Below are positions 1 to 5,253 of a stretch of 6,077 bases of DNA, one piece after another. A program made the translations under genes and the position numbers. The DNA is taken from the NCBI GenBank assembly GCA_900290315.1, contig OKRF01000047.1, positions 23,452-29,528 on the forward strand, in the 5' to 3' direction. Each line of letters begins with the position of its first letter. Positions within the stretch are counted from its first letter, which is position 1. The notes under the pieces were generated by a model that did not search any database, was not told where the DNA came from, and saw nothing but the letters and a program-made list of their open reading frames with translations. Origin of the DNA: Candidatus Sulfopaludibacter sp. SbA3 (GTDB lineage: Bacteria > Acidobacteriota > Terriglobia > Bryobacterales > Bryobacteraceae).

Positions 1-66
1 GCAAATCCGTGCCAGGCTCGAAATTCGCCGCCTTTTGGCGAATCTTCGTGCCTGGCTCGAATTTGC
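1..66. repeat. Long imperfect inverted repeat (hairpin) at the left edge
   Basis: Arms 1-29 and 37-66 pair around a 7-nt loop (30-36, GCCTTTT). The paired blocks are 1-6/61-66, 8-9/58-59, 11-17/50-56 (GCCAGGC with GCCTGGC), 19-22/45-48 and 23-29/37-43 (ATTCGCC with GGCGAAT). This gives 26 base pairs with three mismatches and one bulged base at 44. The two arms also look like a diverged direct repeat with a 39-nt period (8-29 and 47-68), because GCCAGGC is nearly self-complementary. No T-run follows on the plus strand, so a simple intrinsic terminator is not supported. A REP-like intergenic palindrome or an RNA structure at the end of an upstream gene would fit. The symmetry is directly visible; the role is unknown. 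Confidence 0.75.
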
Positions 67-111
67 CCCTGCGCGAAACCCGAAGCGTGGCTGCCTCCCA
101 CCACGAGACCG

Positions 112-123
112 TACAAATTTGTA
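112..123. promoter_or_regulatory. AT-rich perfect palindrome, possible operator/promoter region
   Basis: TACAAATTTGTA is a perfect 12-bp palindrome, immediately followed by TATATAC. It is the only clearly AT-rich patch in the 236-nt leader of an otherwise GC-rich window. TATATA at 122-127 could act as a -10 element, but no good -35 lies 16-18 nt upstream. If it is the promoter, the crotonase transcript would have a 5' leader of roughly 100 nt. The palindrome is seen directly; its role as regulator site or promoter is inferred. Confidence 0.35.
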
Positions 124-200
124 TATACGAAACGCTACGCCATCCAGGCGGTCGGCCCGGGCCGTGGAAGCTCTTGCCCCAATCCTCGATTGTCAGCCAA

Positions 201-220
201 ATCAGATCCGGGGATCTGAT
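201..220. promoter_or_regulatory. 20-bp perfect inverted repeat upstream of the crotonase gene (operator candidate)
   Basis: ATCAGATCC (201-209) and GGATCTGAT (212-220) are perfect 9-bp arms around a 2-nt GG centre. The right arm runs directly into TGCTAAACT (220-228), which resembles an extended -10 element, and the ATG follows at 237. This is the size and placement expected of a dimeric repressor operator covering the core promoter. TetR-type regulators are common for acyl-CoA genes, but no regulator gene lies in the window. As RNA it would instead form a short hairpin close to the start codon. Confidence 0.45.
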
Positions 221-228
221 GCTAAACT
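220..228 (+). promoter_or_regulatory. Possible extended -10 element for a near-leaderless crotonase mRNA
   Basis: TGCTAAACT reads as TG-n-TAAACT, four of six matches to TATAAT plus the extended-10 TG. Transcription would start about 7 nt downstream, at 235-237, practically on the ATG at 237. No Shine-Dalgarno sequence lies at normal distance: the nearest purine run, GGGGA at 210-214, is more than 20 nt upstream. That absence agrees with a leaderless message but does not prove it. No -35 is visible at the right spacing; TTGTCA at 190-195 is too far away. Confidence 0.25.
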
Positions 229-236
229 GATCCATA

Positions 237-1022
237 ATGCCTTACCAGCACATTCAGTTCGACTTGGACGAGAGCGGTGTCGCGCTCGTCACGGTCAATC
301 GTCCCGACAAGCTGAATGCGCTCTCGCGCGGCGTCATCCAGGAGTTGGACCACGCTGCCGGCCGCATCGCGGAGGAGTCCGCCATTCGCGCGGCCATCGT
401 CACCGGCGCCGGCGAGAAGGCTTTCGTGGCCGGCGCCGATATCAACGAACTGGCGGCGCTCACCGCCGTGGAAGCGCGCGCTCATGCACGGCGCGGCCAG
501 CAGGTATTCCGCAAACTGGAAACGGTGCCCAAGCCCGTCGTAGCAGCCATCAACGGATTCGCGCTGGGCGGCGGGCTGGAGTTGGCCATGGCCTGCACCG
601 TGCGCTTCGCTGCCGAGAACGCCAAACTGGGACAGCCCGAAGTCAAACTTGGAATCATTCCCGGATACGGCGGCACCCAGCGATTGCCCCGCCTGGTGGG
701 CCCCGGACGCGCCCTGGAAATGCTGCTGAGTGGCGATCCGGTAACTGCCGCGGAAGCCTGGCGCATCGGGTTGGTGAACGCTGTGGTGCCGCAGGCGGAA
801 CTGCTGAATTACAGCCGCGCCTGGCTCCAAAAGGCCCTCGCCAATGCTCCCCTGGCGCTGGGCTTGGTGCTGGAAGCCGTCGATGTGGGTCTGAACTCAG
901 GACTGGAAGAGGGTCTGCGATTCGAAGCCGCCGCGTTTGGAGTCAGCGCGGCGAGCGAAGATCGTCGCGAAGGCACGCGCGCGTTTCTCGAAAAGAGGCG
1001 CCCCGTGTTCGCGGGAAAGTGA
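237..1022 (+). CDS. Enoyl-CoA hydratase/isomerase (crotonase family)
   Basis: This 261-residue protein is full length for the crotonase family and should be a cytoplasmic trimer or hexamer. It most likely hydrates 2-enoyl-CoA to 3-hydroxyacyl-CoA in beta-oxidation or a related acyl-CoA pathway. The N-terminal strand ends in the NRPDKLNAL motif (residues 21-29). The first oxyanion-hole segment is FVAGADI (63-69, Ala67). The second is ALGGGLELAMAC (109-120), with Gly112 for the oxyanion hole and Glu115 matching Glu144 of the rat mitochondrial enzyme. GQPEVKLGIIPGYGGTQRL (132-150) holds Glu135, matching rat Glu164. Both catalytic glutamates are present at the usual 20-residue spacing, so true hydratase activity is likely. 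The C-terminal trimerisation helices end in the common EKRRPVF pattern. Substrate chain length cannot be read from sequence. It heads an operon with ribH 3 nt downstream, with no clear metabolic link to it. Confidence 0.93.
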   Translation: MPYQHIQFDLDESGVALVTVNRPDKLNALSRGVIQELDHAAGRIAEESAIRAAIVTGAGEKAFVAGADINELAALTAVEARAHARRGQQVFRKLETVPKPVVAAINGFALGGGLELAMACTVRFAAENAKLGQPEVKLGIIPGYGGTQRLPRLVGPGRALEMLLSGDPVTAAEAWRIGLVNAVVPQAELLNYSRAWLQKALANAPLALGLVLEAVDVGLNSGLEEGLRFEAAAFGVSAASEDRREGTRAFLEKRRPVFAGK

Positions 1023-1025
1023 AAC

Positions 1026-1502
1026 ATGCCAAGAGTATTTGAAGGCCAGTTATCCGCGGCCGGATTGCGCTTTGCCATCGTGGTCAGCCGGTTCAACAGC
1101 TTCATCACAGACCGCCTGCTGGCGGGCGCCATGGATGCCCTGACGCGCACCGGAGCCGCCGAAGACGCAGTGGACCTCATCAAGGTTCCAGGTTCGTGGG
1201 AAGTGCCCATGATCGCCGGCGAATTGGCCCGGCAGCATCGCTACGACGCCATCATCTGCCTGAGCGCCGTGATTCGCGGCGAGACTCCGCATTTCGACTA
1301 CGTCGCTGCCGAGGCCGCCAAAGGCGTGGCGCACGTCGCGGCGGAGACCGGGACGCCCGTGGCTTTCGGTGTGCTCACCACCAATACCCTGGAGCAGGCC
1401 ATCGATCGCGCCGGCGCCAAGGGCGGCAATAAGGGCTTCGACGCCGCCATGACTGCCGTGGAGATGGCCAACCTCTTGCGCACGCTCCGTCAGGCCACGT
1501 AA
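1026..1502 (+). CDS. ribH: 6,7-dimethyl-8-ribityllumazine synthase
   Basis: This 158-residue protein catalyses the penultimate riboflavin step: condensation of 5-amino-6-(D-ribitylamino)uracil with 3,4-dihydroxy-2-butanone 4-phosphate to give dimethylribityllumazine. It is cytoplasmic and forms pentamers or 60-mer capsids. Family signatures are all present: SRFNSFIT (21-28), substrate-binding VPGSWEVP (54-61), AVIRGETPHFDYVA (81-94) with catalytic His89, GVLTTNTLEQAIDRAG (115-130) with the phosphate-binding Arg128, and GGNKG (133-137). Length is normal. The ATG lies 3 nt after the crotonase stop with a purine-rich stretch (GGGAAAG) just upstream. Its TAA stop overlaps the nusB ATG as TAATG, suggesting translational coupling. 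ribH-nusB adjacency is common in bacteria. No FMN riboswitch is seen, and no other rib gene lies in the window. Confidence 0.96.
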   Translation: MPRVFEGQLSAAGLRFAIVVSRFNSFITDRLLAGAMDALTRTGAAEDAVDLIKVPGSWEVPMIAGELARQHRYDAIICLSAVIRGETPHFDYVAAEAAKGVAHVAAETGTPVAFGVLTTNTLEQAIDRAGAKGGNKGFDAAMTAVEMANLLRTLRQAT

Positions 1503-1902
1503 TGCCCTCTCGCCGCAGATCCAGGCAGCGTGCTCTGCAGATCCTGTTCGCGTGGGATTCCCGGCGGCAACCCGTAGATGACGTCATCGACAGCTACTAC
1601 GATTCCCTCTTCTCGGAAGAAAATCCCGAGCGCGATCCCTTTGTCGCGGACCTGGTCCGGGGCACCGTGGCCCATGTCGCCGAACTCGACGTCATGATCA
1701 CCAAACATGCCGAGCACTGGCGCATGGAGTCGACCGAAACATTCTGCGGCTGGCGGTTTTTGAGATGACCCACGGCGGAACTCCCGCCGCGGTGACCATC
1801 GACGAAGCGTTGGAATTGGCGCGCAAATACGCCGGCGAAGAGAGCGTCCAGTTCGTCAACGGTGTACTGGACGCCATTCATCGCGAACTGGCAGTGGGGT
1901 GA
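1502..1902 (+). pseudogene. nusB: Transcription antitermination factor NusB, disrupted by a frameshift
   Basis: NusB binds boxA RNA with S10 (NusE) in the rRNA antitermination complex. The first frame (1502 to about 1728) gives a typical NusB N-terminus, with SRQRALQILFAWD near the start, DPFVADLVRGTVAH in the middle and HWRME at its end. It then runs off-frame to a TGA at 1766-1768. The remainder continues in the other frame from about 1729 to the stop at 1900-1902: VDRNILRLAVFEMTHGG, IDEALELARKYAGEES, then FVNGVLDAIHREL, which is the conserved NusB C-terminal half. Related proteins, as I remember them, have about four more residues between HWRME and VDRN. One missing base is therefore not enough; a loss of about 13 nt fits better. 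Joined, the product is about 132 residues, slightly short. This is either a true inactivating deletion or a sequencing/assembly error. No slippery heptamer is visible at the join, so programmed frameshifting is unlikely. Confidence 0.88.
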
Positions 1903-1963
1903 CCCTGGCTGCCTCGTTCGTCGCGCATCCCCTTTTCGCCCCGGGGTCAGACTTGGCCGGCTC

Positions 1964-1980
1964 ATGAGGCGAGGCCTCAT
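1964..1980. terminator. Small hairpin between convergent operons (possible terminator)
   Basis: ATGAGGC (1964-1970) and GCCTCAT (1974-1980) form a perfect 7-bp stem with a 3-nt loop. It lies in the 99-nt gap (1903-2001) between the nusB stop and the convergent ferredoxin stop, where a bidirectional terminator would be expected. No T-run follows on either strand, so it is not a canonical intrinsic terminator. The gap also holds a CCCCGGGG palindrome (1939-1946). No coding sequence is seen there. Confidence 0.3.
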
Positions 1981-2001
1981 TCGAGAGAGGCGCGGGGGGA
2001 G

Positions 2002-2358
2002 TCACAAGTTCATTCTTGCGAAAGCGAATTCCTCTACCACGCGGCCTCCGATGAGGTGTTCCTGGATGATGCGCTCCAGCACTGGCGGGGTGGCGGAATG
2101 ATACCAGACGCCCTCGGGATAGACGACGGCGATGGGGCCCTGTTCGCAGATGCGCAGGCAGTTGGCCTTGGTGCGATAGACGCGGTCCAGCAGGCCGAGT
2201 TCCGCCAGACGCAGCTTGAGAAAGTCCCAGGCTTCCAAACCGGCTTCTTTGGTGCAGCACTTGGGCTTGGTCTGATCGGAACAGAGGAAGATGTGGCGCC
2301 GGACTTCGGGAATGTACAACCCGGCGGCCAACTGAGTGAGGCGTTCGACGTCGGCCAT
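2002..2358 (-). CDS. Small (2Fe-2S) ferredoxin, thioredoxin-like fold
   Basis: This 118-residue cytoplasmic protein resembles thioredoxin-like 2Fe-2S ferredoxins (Aquifex Fd type, related to the NuoE/HoxE C-terminal fold). Residues 21-26 (RHIFLC) start the first strand. Cluster-ligand candidates are Cys26, Cys34 or Cys35 (a CC pair), Cys67 and Cys71 in TKANCLRICEQGP (63-75). The strongly conserved VVYPEGVWY (78-86) and IIQEHLIGGRVVEE (97-110) follow. It is the last gene of the minus-strand run. Its ATG comes 3 nt after the stop of the dehydratase gene, and a weak GGGTAAGG lies just before it. The electron partner is unknown. Placement next to sugar-acid genes suggests co-transcription but does not show a shared reaction. 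Family assignment is firm; the role is open. Confidence 0.88.
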   Translation of the reverse strand: MADVERLTQLAAGLYIPEVRRHIFLCSDQTKPKCCTKEAGLEAWDFLKLRLAELGLLDRVYRTKANCLRICEQGPIAVVYPEGVWYHSATPPVLERIIQEHLIGGRVVEEFAFARMNL

Positions 2359-2361
2359 GCC

Positions 2362-3207
2362 TTACCCGGCCATAGCTACGGGGTTGGTCAATTCTCCGAT
2401 CTCAGCCACCCGGATGGTCACCACGTCTCCGGGCGCGAGAGCCGCTTCGCGCGGCACTATGATCCCAGTGCCCGTCAGCATCACGGTGCCTGTGGGCACG
2501 CGGTTGGCGCGCGTCAGATACTCGACCAGCGTTTCGATGCGGCGGTGCAGCTTGCTGGTGTTGACGCTGCCCGAGAACAGCTCCTTGCCACCGCGCATAA
2601 TGGTGCAGGTCATCTCCAGCGCGTAAGGATCGGGCAACTCTTCGGCCGGCACCATCACGGGGCCCAGCGCGCAACAGCTATCGTAGACCTTGGACTGGGG
2701 GAGATAGAGCGCATTTTCGCGTTCGATGTCCCAGGCCGAAACGTCGTTCGCCAGGGTATAGCCGGCCACACGGCCGCGGCTGCCCAGGATCACTGCCAGT
2801 TCCGGTTCGGCCGCGGTGAATTGGGAATCCGGACGAATGCCGATGGCCTTTCCGCTGGCCACGCAGACCCGCGCCGTGCCTTTGAAAAAGATCTCGGGCC
2901 GCGCCTCGCGGTAGACATAGGCGTACATGCCTTCGCGGGTGCCGTGCTCGGCGTCGCGAAAGGAGGAGCTGGTCTCGTAGGTGCAGCCGCAACCCCAAAC
3001 CTCGGGAGGATGAATGGGCAGCACCGGTGGCAAGGACTCCCCATGCCGCGTGGCCAACTGAGCTGCCAGAGTGGCCAGCGGGATCACCTGGACCTCCGAG
3101 CGTTTGATCAGGTCCAGCATGTTGTGGGCGGGGATGGGCCGGGCCATTCCAGATTCAAATACGGCGGCCACCACGGCCCCTTCGTGTTTGATTTGTCCTA
3201 GATGCAT
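2362..3207 (-). CDS. Fumarylacetoacetase-family protein, probable 2-keto-3-deoxy-pentonate dehydratase
   Basis: This 281-residue protein has the fumarylacetoacetate hydrolase fold in its C-terminal two-thirds. Within that superfamily it best matches 2-keto-3-deoxy-D-arabinonate/xylonate dehydratase, which converts the sugar acid to 2-oxoglutarate semialdehyde. Visible markers are VWGCGCTYETSSSFRD (70-85), ARPEIFFKG (102-110), EPELAVILG (134-142), GYTLANDVSAWDIERENALY (149-168) and LPQSKVY (169-175). Metal ligands would be Glu134, Glu136 and Asp155, with Lys173 as a catalytic candidate. This spacing (2, 19, 18) equals that of Glu143/Glu145/Asp164/Lys182 in Sulfolobus KdaD as I recall it. The CxC at 73-75 is unusual. 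The ATG overlaps the aldehyde dehydrogenase stop (TAATG), implying coupling, and that neighbour supplies the next step. Other FAH-family hydrolase or decarboxylase activities remain possible. Confidence 0.8.
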   Translation of the reverse strand: MHLGQIKHEGAVVAAVFESGMARPIPAHNMLDLIKRSEVQVIPLATLAAQLATRHGESLPPVLPIHPPEVWGCGCTYETSSSFRDAEHGTREGMYAYVYREARPEIFFKGTARVCVASGKAIGIRPDSQFTAAEPELAVILGSRGRVAGYTLANDVSAWDIERENALYLPQSKVYDSCCALGPVMVPAEELPDPYALEMTCTIMRGGKELFSGSVNTSKLHRRIETLVEYLTRANRVPTGTVMLTGTGIIVPREAALAPGDVVTIRVAEIGELTNPVAMAG

Positions 3208-4652
3208 TAGTATTTCAGGTAAACAGTCTTGTAATCGCTATAGAATTCCAACGCCGCGGGGCCCTGCTCTTTCGGTCCGAAACTGGATTCCTTACTGCCT
3301 CCGAAAGGAAGCTGGTATTCCACGCCCGCGCTGGGCAGATTCACTGTGAGCAGGCCCGCTTCGGCGCGATAGATGTACTCGAACACGCGCGAAAGATTGG
3401 TGCTCTGGATGGACGATGAGAGGCCGAACGGAATATTGTTGGCGATGCGCATGGCATCTTCGAAATCCCTGGCGCGCATGATGGCCAGCACGGGTCCGAA
3501 GATTTCTTCGCGCGCGATGGTGTGCGCTTCTTCGACGTCTGCGAAGACGGTGGGCTCTACGAAATAGCCCTTGGCCAGCGCGCCTTCGGTGAGCCGCCCG
3601 CCCCCGCACAGCGGTTCGCCCGATTCCTTGCGGCCGATTTCGATGTAGCGCAGATCGGTCTCCATCTGGCTCTGGTCCACGCAAGGACCGATCTCGATCC
3701 CCGCTTGCATGCCGTCGCCGACTCTGAGCTTTTTAGTGCGTTCGACCACCGCGGCCACGAAGCGATCGTAGATCGCGTCTTCCACAATGGCGCGGCTGGT
3801 GGCAGTGCATTTCTGCCCGGTGGAAAAGAACGCGGCGTTGACTACGTTTTCCACCGCCGAGTTGAAATCGGCATCGGCCAGCACGATGGTGGGATTCTTG
3901 CCGCCCATTTCGAGCTGGATGCGCAAGCGGCGCTTCGATGCCTCAGCGTGCAGCCAGTTGCCGATTTCGCAGGAGCCGGTGAAGGAGACGGCCTTCAACG
4001 GAGCGGCATTCACCAAAGCGTTTCCCAATTCGCCGCCGGAACCGGCAACGAAATTGACCACACCTTTGGGAATGCCGGCCTCGTGCAGAGCTTCGACGAT
4101 ACGCCAGGCACTGAGCGGCGCGGCCGACGCGGGCTTAACGATCACGGTATTGCCGCAGATCAGGGCCGGCGCCATCTTCCAGGCCGGAATGGCGCTGGGG
4201 AAATTCCAGGGAGTGATCAGCCCCACCACGCCGATGGGCTTGCGCAGGGCGAACATGTGGACGCGATCGCGTTCCGACGGCACCAGCATGCCGGGCATGC
4301 GCGAACCTTCGCCCGCGAAGTAGCGAAAAATGTTGATGGCGCGGCGCACTTCGCCTTTAGCTTCCGGGAAGGTCTTACCTTCTTCGCGCGTCATCTCCGC
4401 GGCAATCTGTTCGAACTTGCGGTCGAGAATGTCGGCGGCCTTGTACAGAATGGCGCCGCGCGCCGGGCCGGCCATGGTGGACCACGCGGGCAGGGCGGCG
4501 GCAGCGGCCGAGGCGGCATCCTCCACATCCTGCGCGGCGCCTTTTACGAACGTGCCGACCAGTTCCTCGGTGTTGGCCGGGTTGCGGTTTTCAAATGTCT
4601 GGGTGCGAGACACCCATTCACCATTGATGTAGTTTTTGAAAAGTTCAGGCAT
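3207..4652 (-). CDS. NAD(P)+-dependent aldehyde dehydrogenase, probable 2-oxoglutarate semialdehyde dehydrogenase
   Basis: This 481-residue protein is a complete, soluble ALDH-superfamily enzyme oxidising an aldehyde to its acid with NAD(P)+. Key sites are all present: Asn150 in TPWNFP (148-152 region), Lys173 in VKPAS, the cofactor motif FTGSCEIG (224-231), the general base Glu248 in LEMGGKNP, the nucleophile Cys282 in GQKCTATSR (279-287), and Glu383 in EEIFGPV. The GQKCTATSR signature and C-terminal PFGGSKESSFGPKEQG resemble 2-oxoglutarate semialdehyde dehydrogenases of the YcbD/GucD type. The next gene (1-nt overlap) probably makes that semialdehyde, which supports the specific call. The ATG lies 20 nt after the LemA stop with no good Shine-Dalgarno sequence, so it may depend on readthrough from upstream genes. 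ALDH membership is certain; the substrate is inferred from context and motifs. Succinate semialdehyde or related aldehydes are alternatives. Confidence 0.92.
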   Translation of the reverse strand: MPELFKNYINGEWVSRTQTFENRNPANTEELVGTFVKGAAQDVEDAASAAAAALPAWSTMAGPARGAILYKAADILDRKFEQIAAEMTREEGKTFPEAKGEVRRAINIFRYFAGEGSRMPGMLVPSERDRVHMFALRKPIGVVGLITPWNFPSAIPAWKMAPALICGNTVIVKPASAAPLSAWRIVEALHEAGIPKGVVNFVAGSGGELGNALVNAAPLKAVSFTGSCEIGNWLHAEASKRRLRIQLEMGGKNPTIVLADADFNSAVENVVNAAFFSTGQKCTATSRAIVEDAIYDRFVAAVVERTKKLRVGDGMQAGIEIGPCVDQSQMETDLRYIEIGRKESGEPLCGGGRLTEGALAKGYFVEPTVFADVEEAHTIAREEIFGPVLAIMRARDFEDAMRIANNIPFGLSSSIQSTNLSRVFEYIYRAEAGLLTVNLPSAGVEYQLPFGGSKESSFGPKEQGPAALEFYSDYKTVYLKY

Positions 4653-4672
4653 AGTCTGTGATTGCGGGGCTT

Positions 4673-5239
4673 CTAAAATTGTACCTTTGGAGCTTCTCTG
4701 GCGCCGGGCTCCGTTTTGAAATAAGCGTCGTTGCGCGTGAATCCGGCGATTCCGGCGACGATGTTGGCCGGAAACTTCTGAATCTCCACATTGTAGTGCT
4801 CCAGAACTTCGTTGTATTTGCGCCGTTCCACGGCAATGCGATTTTCCGTGCCGGCGAGCTCGTCCTGCAGTTGCAGAAAATTCTCGTTGCTCTTGAGTTG
4901 CGGATAGTTCTCCGCCACCACCAGCAGGCGCGAAATCGCACCGGAGAGCTGATCGTTGGCGGCAATCTTATCCTGCGGGGTCTTGCCATTGATCAGGGCG
5001 GCGCGGGCATCGGCGATAGATTTGTAGACTTCCGTTTCGTGTGCGGCGAATCCCTTCACGGTGTTCACGAGGTTGGGAATCAGGTCGGCGCGCCGCTGCA
5101 GCGCCACGTCCACATCGGACCATTGTGCATTGACGGCCTCGCGCGCCGTGATGAGGTCGTTCTTTACGCTGTAGTATTTGCTGCCGGCCGCGAGGGCGAC
5201 GACCACCAGGGCCGCGGCGGTGATGAGCAGGGCTTTCAC
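4673..5239 (-). CDS. lemA: LemA family membrane-anchored protein
   Basis: This 188-residue LemA protein has one N-terminal membrane helix (about residues 3-19) and a helical-bundle domain. Family hallmarks are AWS-like QWSDVDVALQRRADLIPNLV (39-58), TVKGFAAHE (60-68), the helix around ENYPQLKSNENFLQLQDELAG (110-130), and a complete C-terminus, YNVEIQKFPANIVAGIAGF (149-167) then EPGAREAPKVQF (177-188). The biochemical role of LemA is poorly defined; it is thought to be a membrane-associated scaffold, often next to TPM-domain or M48 protease genes. The start is GTG at 5237-5239, fixed by a strong AGGAGG seven nt upstream. That ribosome site contains part of the preceding gene's TAG stop (12-nt gap), so the two genes are probably coupled. 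A TPM-type gene lies two genes upstream. Confidence 0.95.
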   Translation of the reverse strand: MKALLITAAALVVVALAAGSKYYSVKNDLITAREAVNAQWSDVDVALQRRADLIPNLVNTVKGFAAHETEVYKSIADARAALINGKTPQDKIAANDQLSGAISRLLVVAENYPQLKSNENFLQLQDELAGTENRIAVERRKYNEVLEHYNVEIQKFPANIVAGIAGFTRNDAYFKTEPGAREAPKVQF

Positions 5240-5247
5240 GGATTCTG

Positions 5248-5253
5248 CCTCCT
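5248..5253 (-). promoter_or_regulatory. Strong Shine-Dalgarno site for lemA
   Basis: On the minus strand ATAGGAGG precedes the lemA GTG by seven nt. The TAG inside it is the stop codon of the upstream nucleotidyltransferase-like gene. This is the clearest ribosome binding site in the window and decides the GTG start. Confidence 0.85.

Noticed and set aside
153..164. CGGCCCGGGCCG perfect palindrome
   Set aside because: It is a pure G/C palindrome in GC-rich DNA, likely by chance, and has no promoter-like neighbours.
9..230. 73-codon frame in the leader region
   Set aside because: It runs through the 66-nt hairpin and both palindromes, has no family resemblance, and no ribosome site.
1023..1025. 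FMN riboswitch or promoter ahead of ribH
   Set aside because: Only 3 nt separate ribH from the crotonase gene, and no riboswitch-like structure precedes it.
35..1042. 335-codon plus-strand frame overlapping the crotonase gene
   Set aside because: It is Arg/Gly-rich, typical of an off-frame reading of GC-rich DNA, and overlaps the intact crotonase gene throughout.
1724..1735. Programmed ribosomal frameshift in nusB
   Set aside because: There is no slippery heptamer or homopolymer at the join, and residues are missing as well, so a deletion or error fits better.
2056..3201. Long plus-strand open frame (381 codons) opposite the ferredoxin and dehydratase genes
   Set aside because: It is antisense to two well-conserved proteins, its composition is that of a GC-rich shadow frame, and it has no recognisable motif.
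3522..4661. Long plus-strand open frame (379 codons) opposite the aldehyde dehydrogenase
   Set aside because: It mirrors the ALDH gene in a complementary frame. The minus-strand product has all ALDH catalytic motifs; this one has none.
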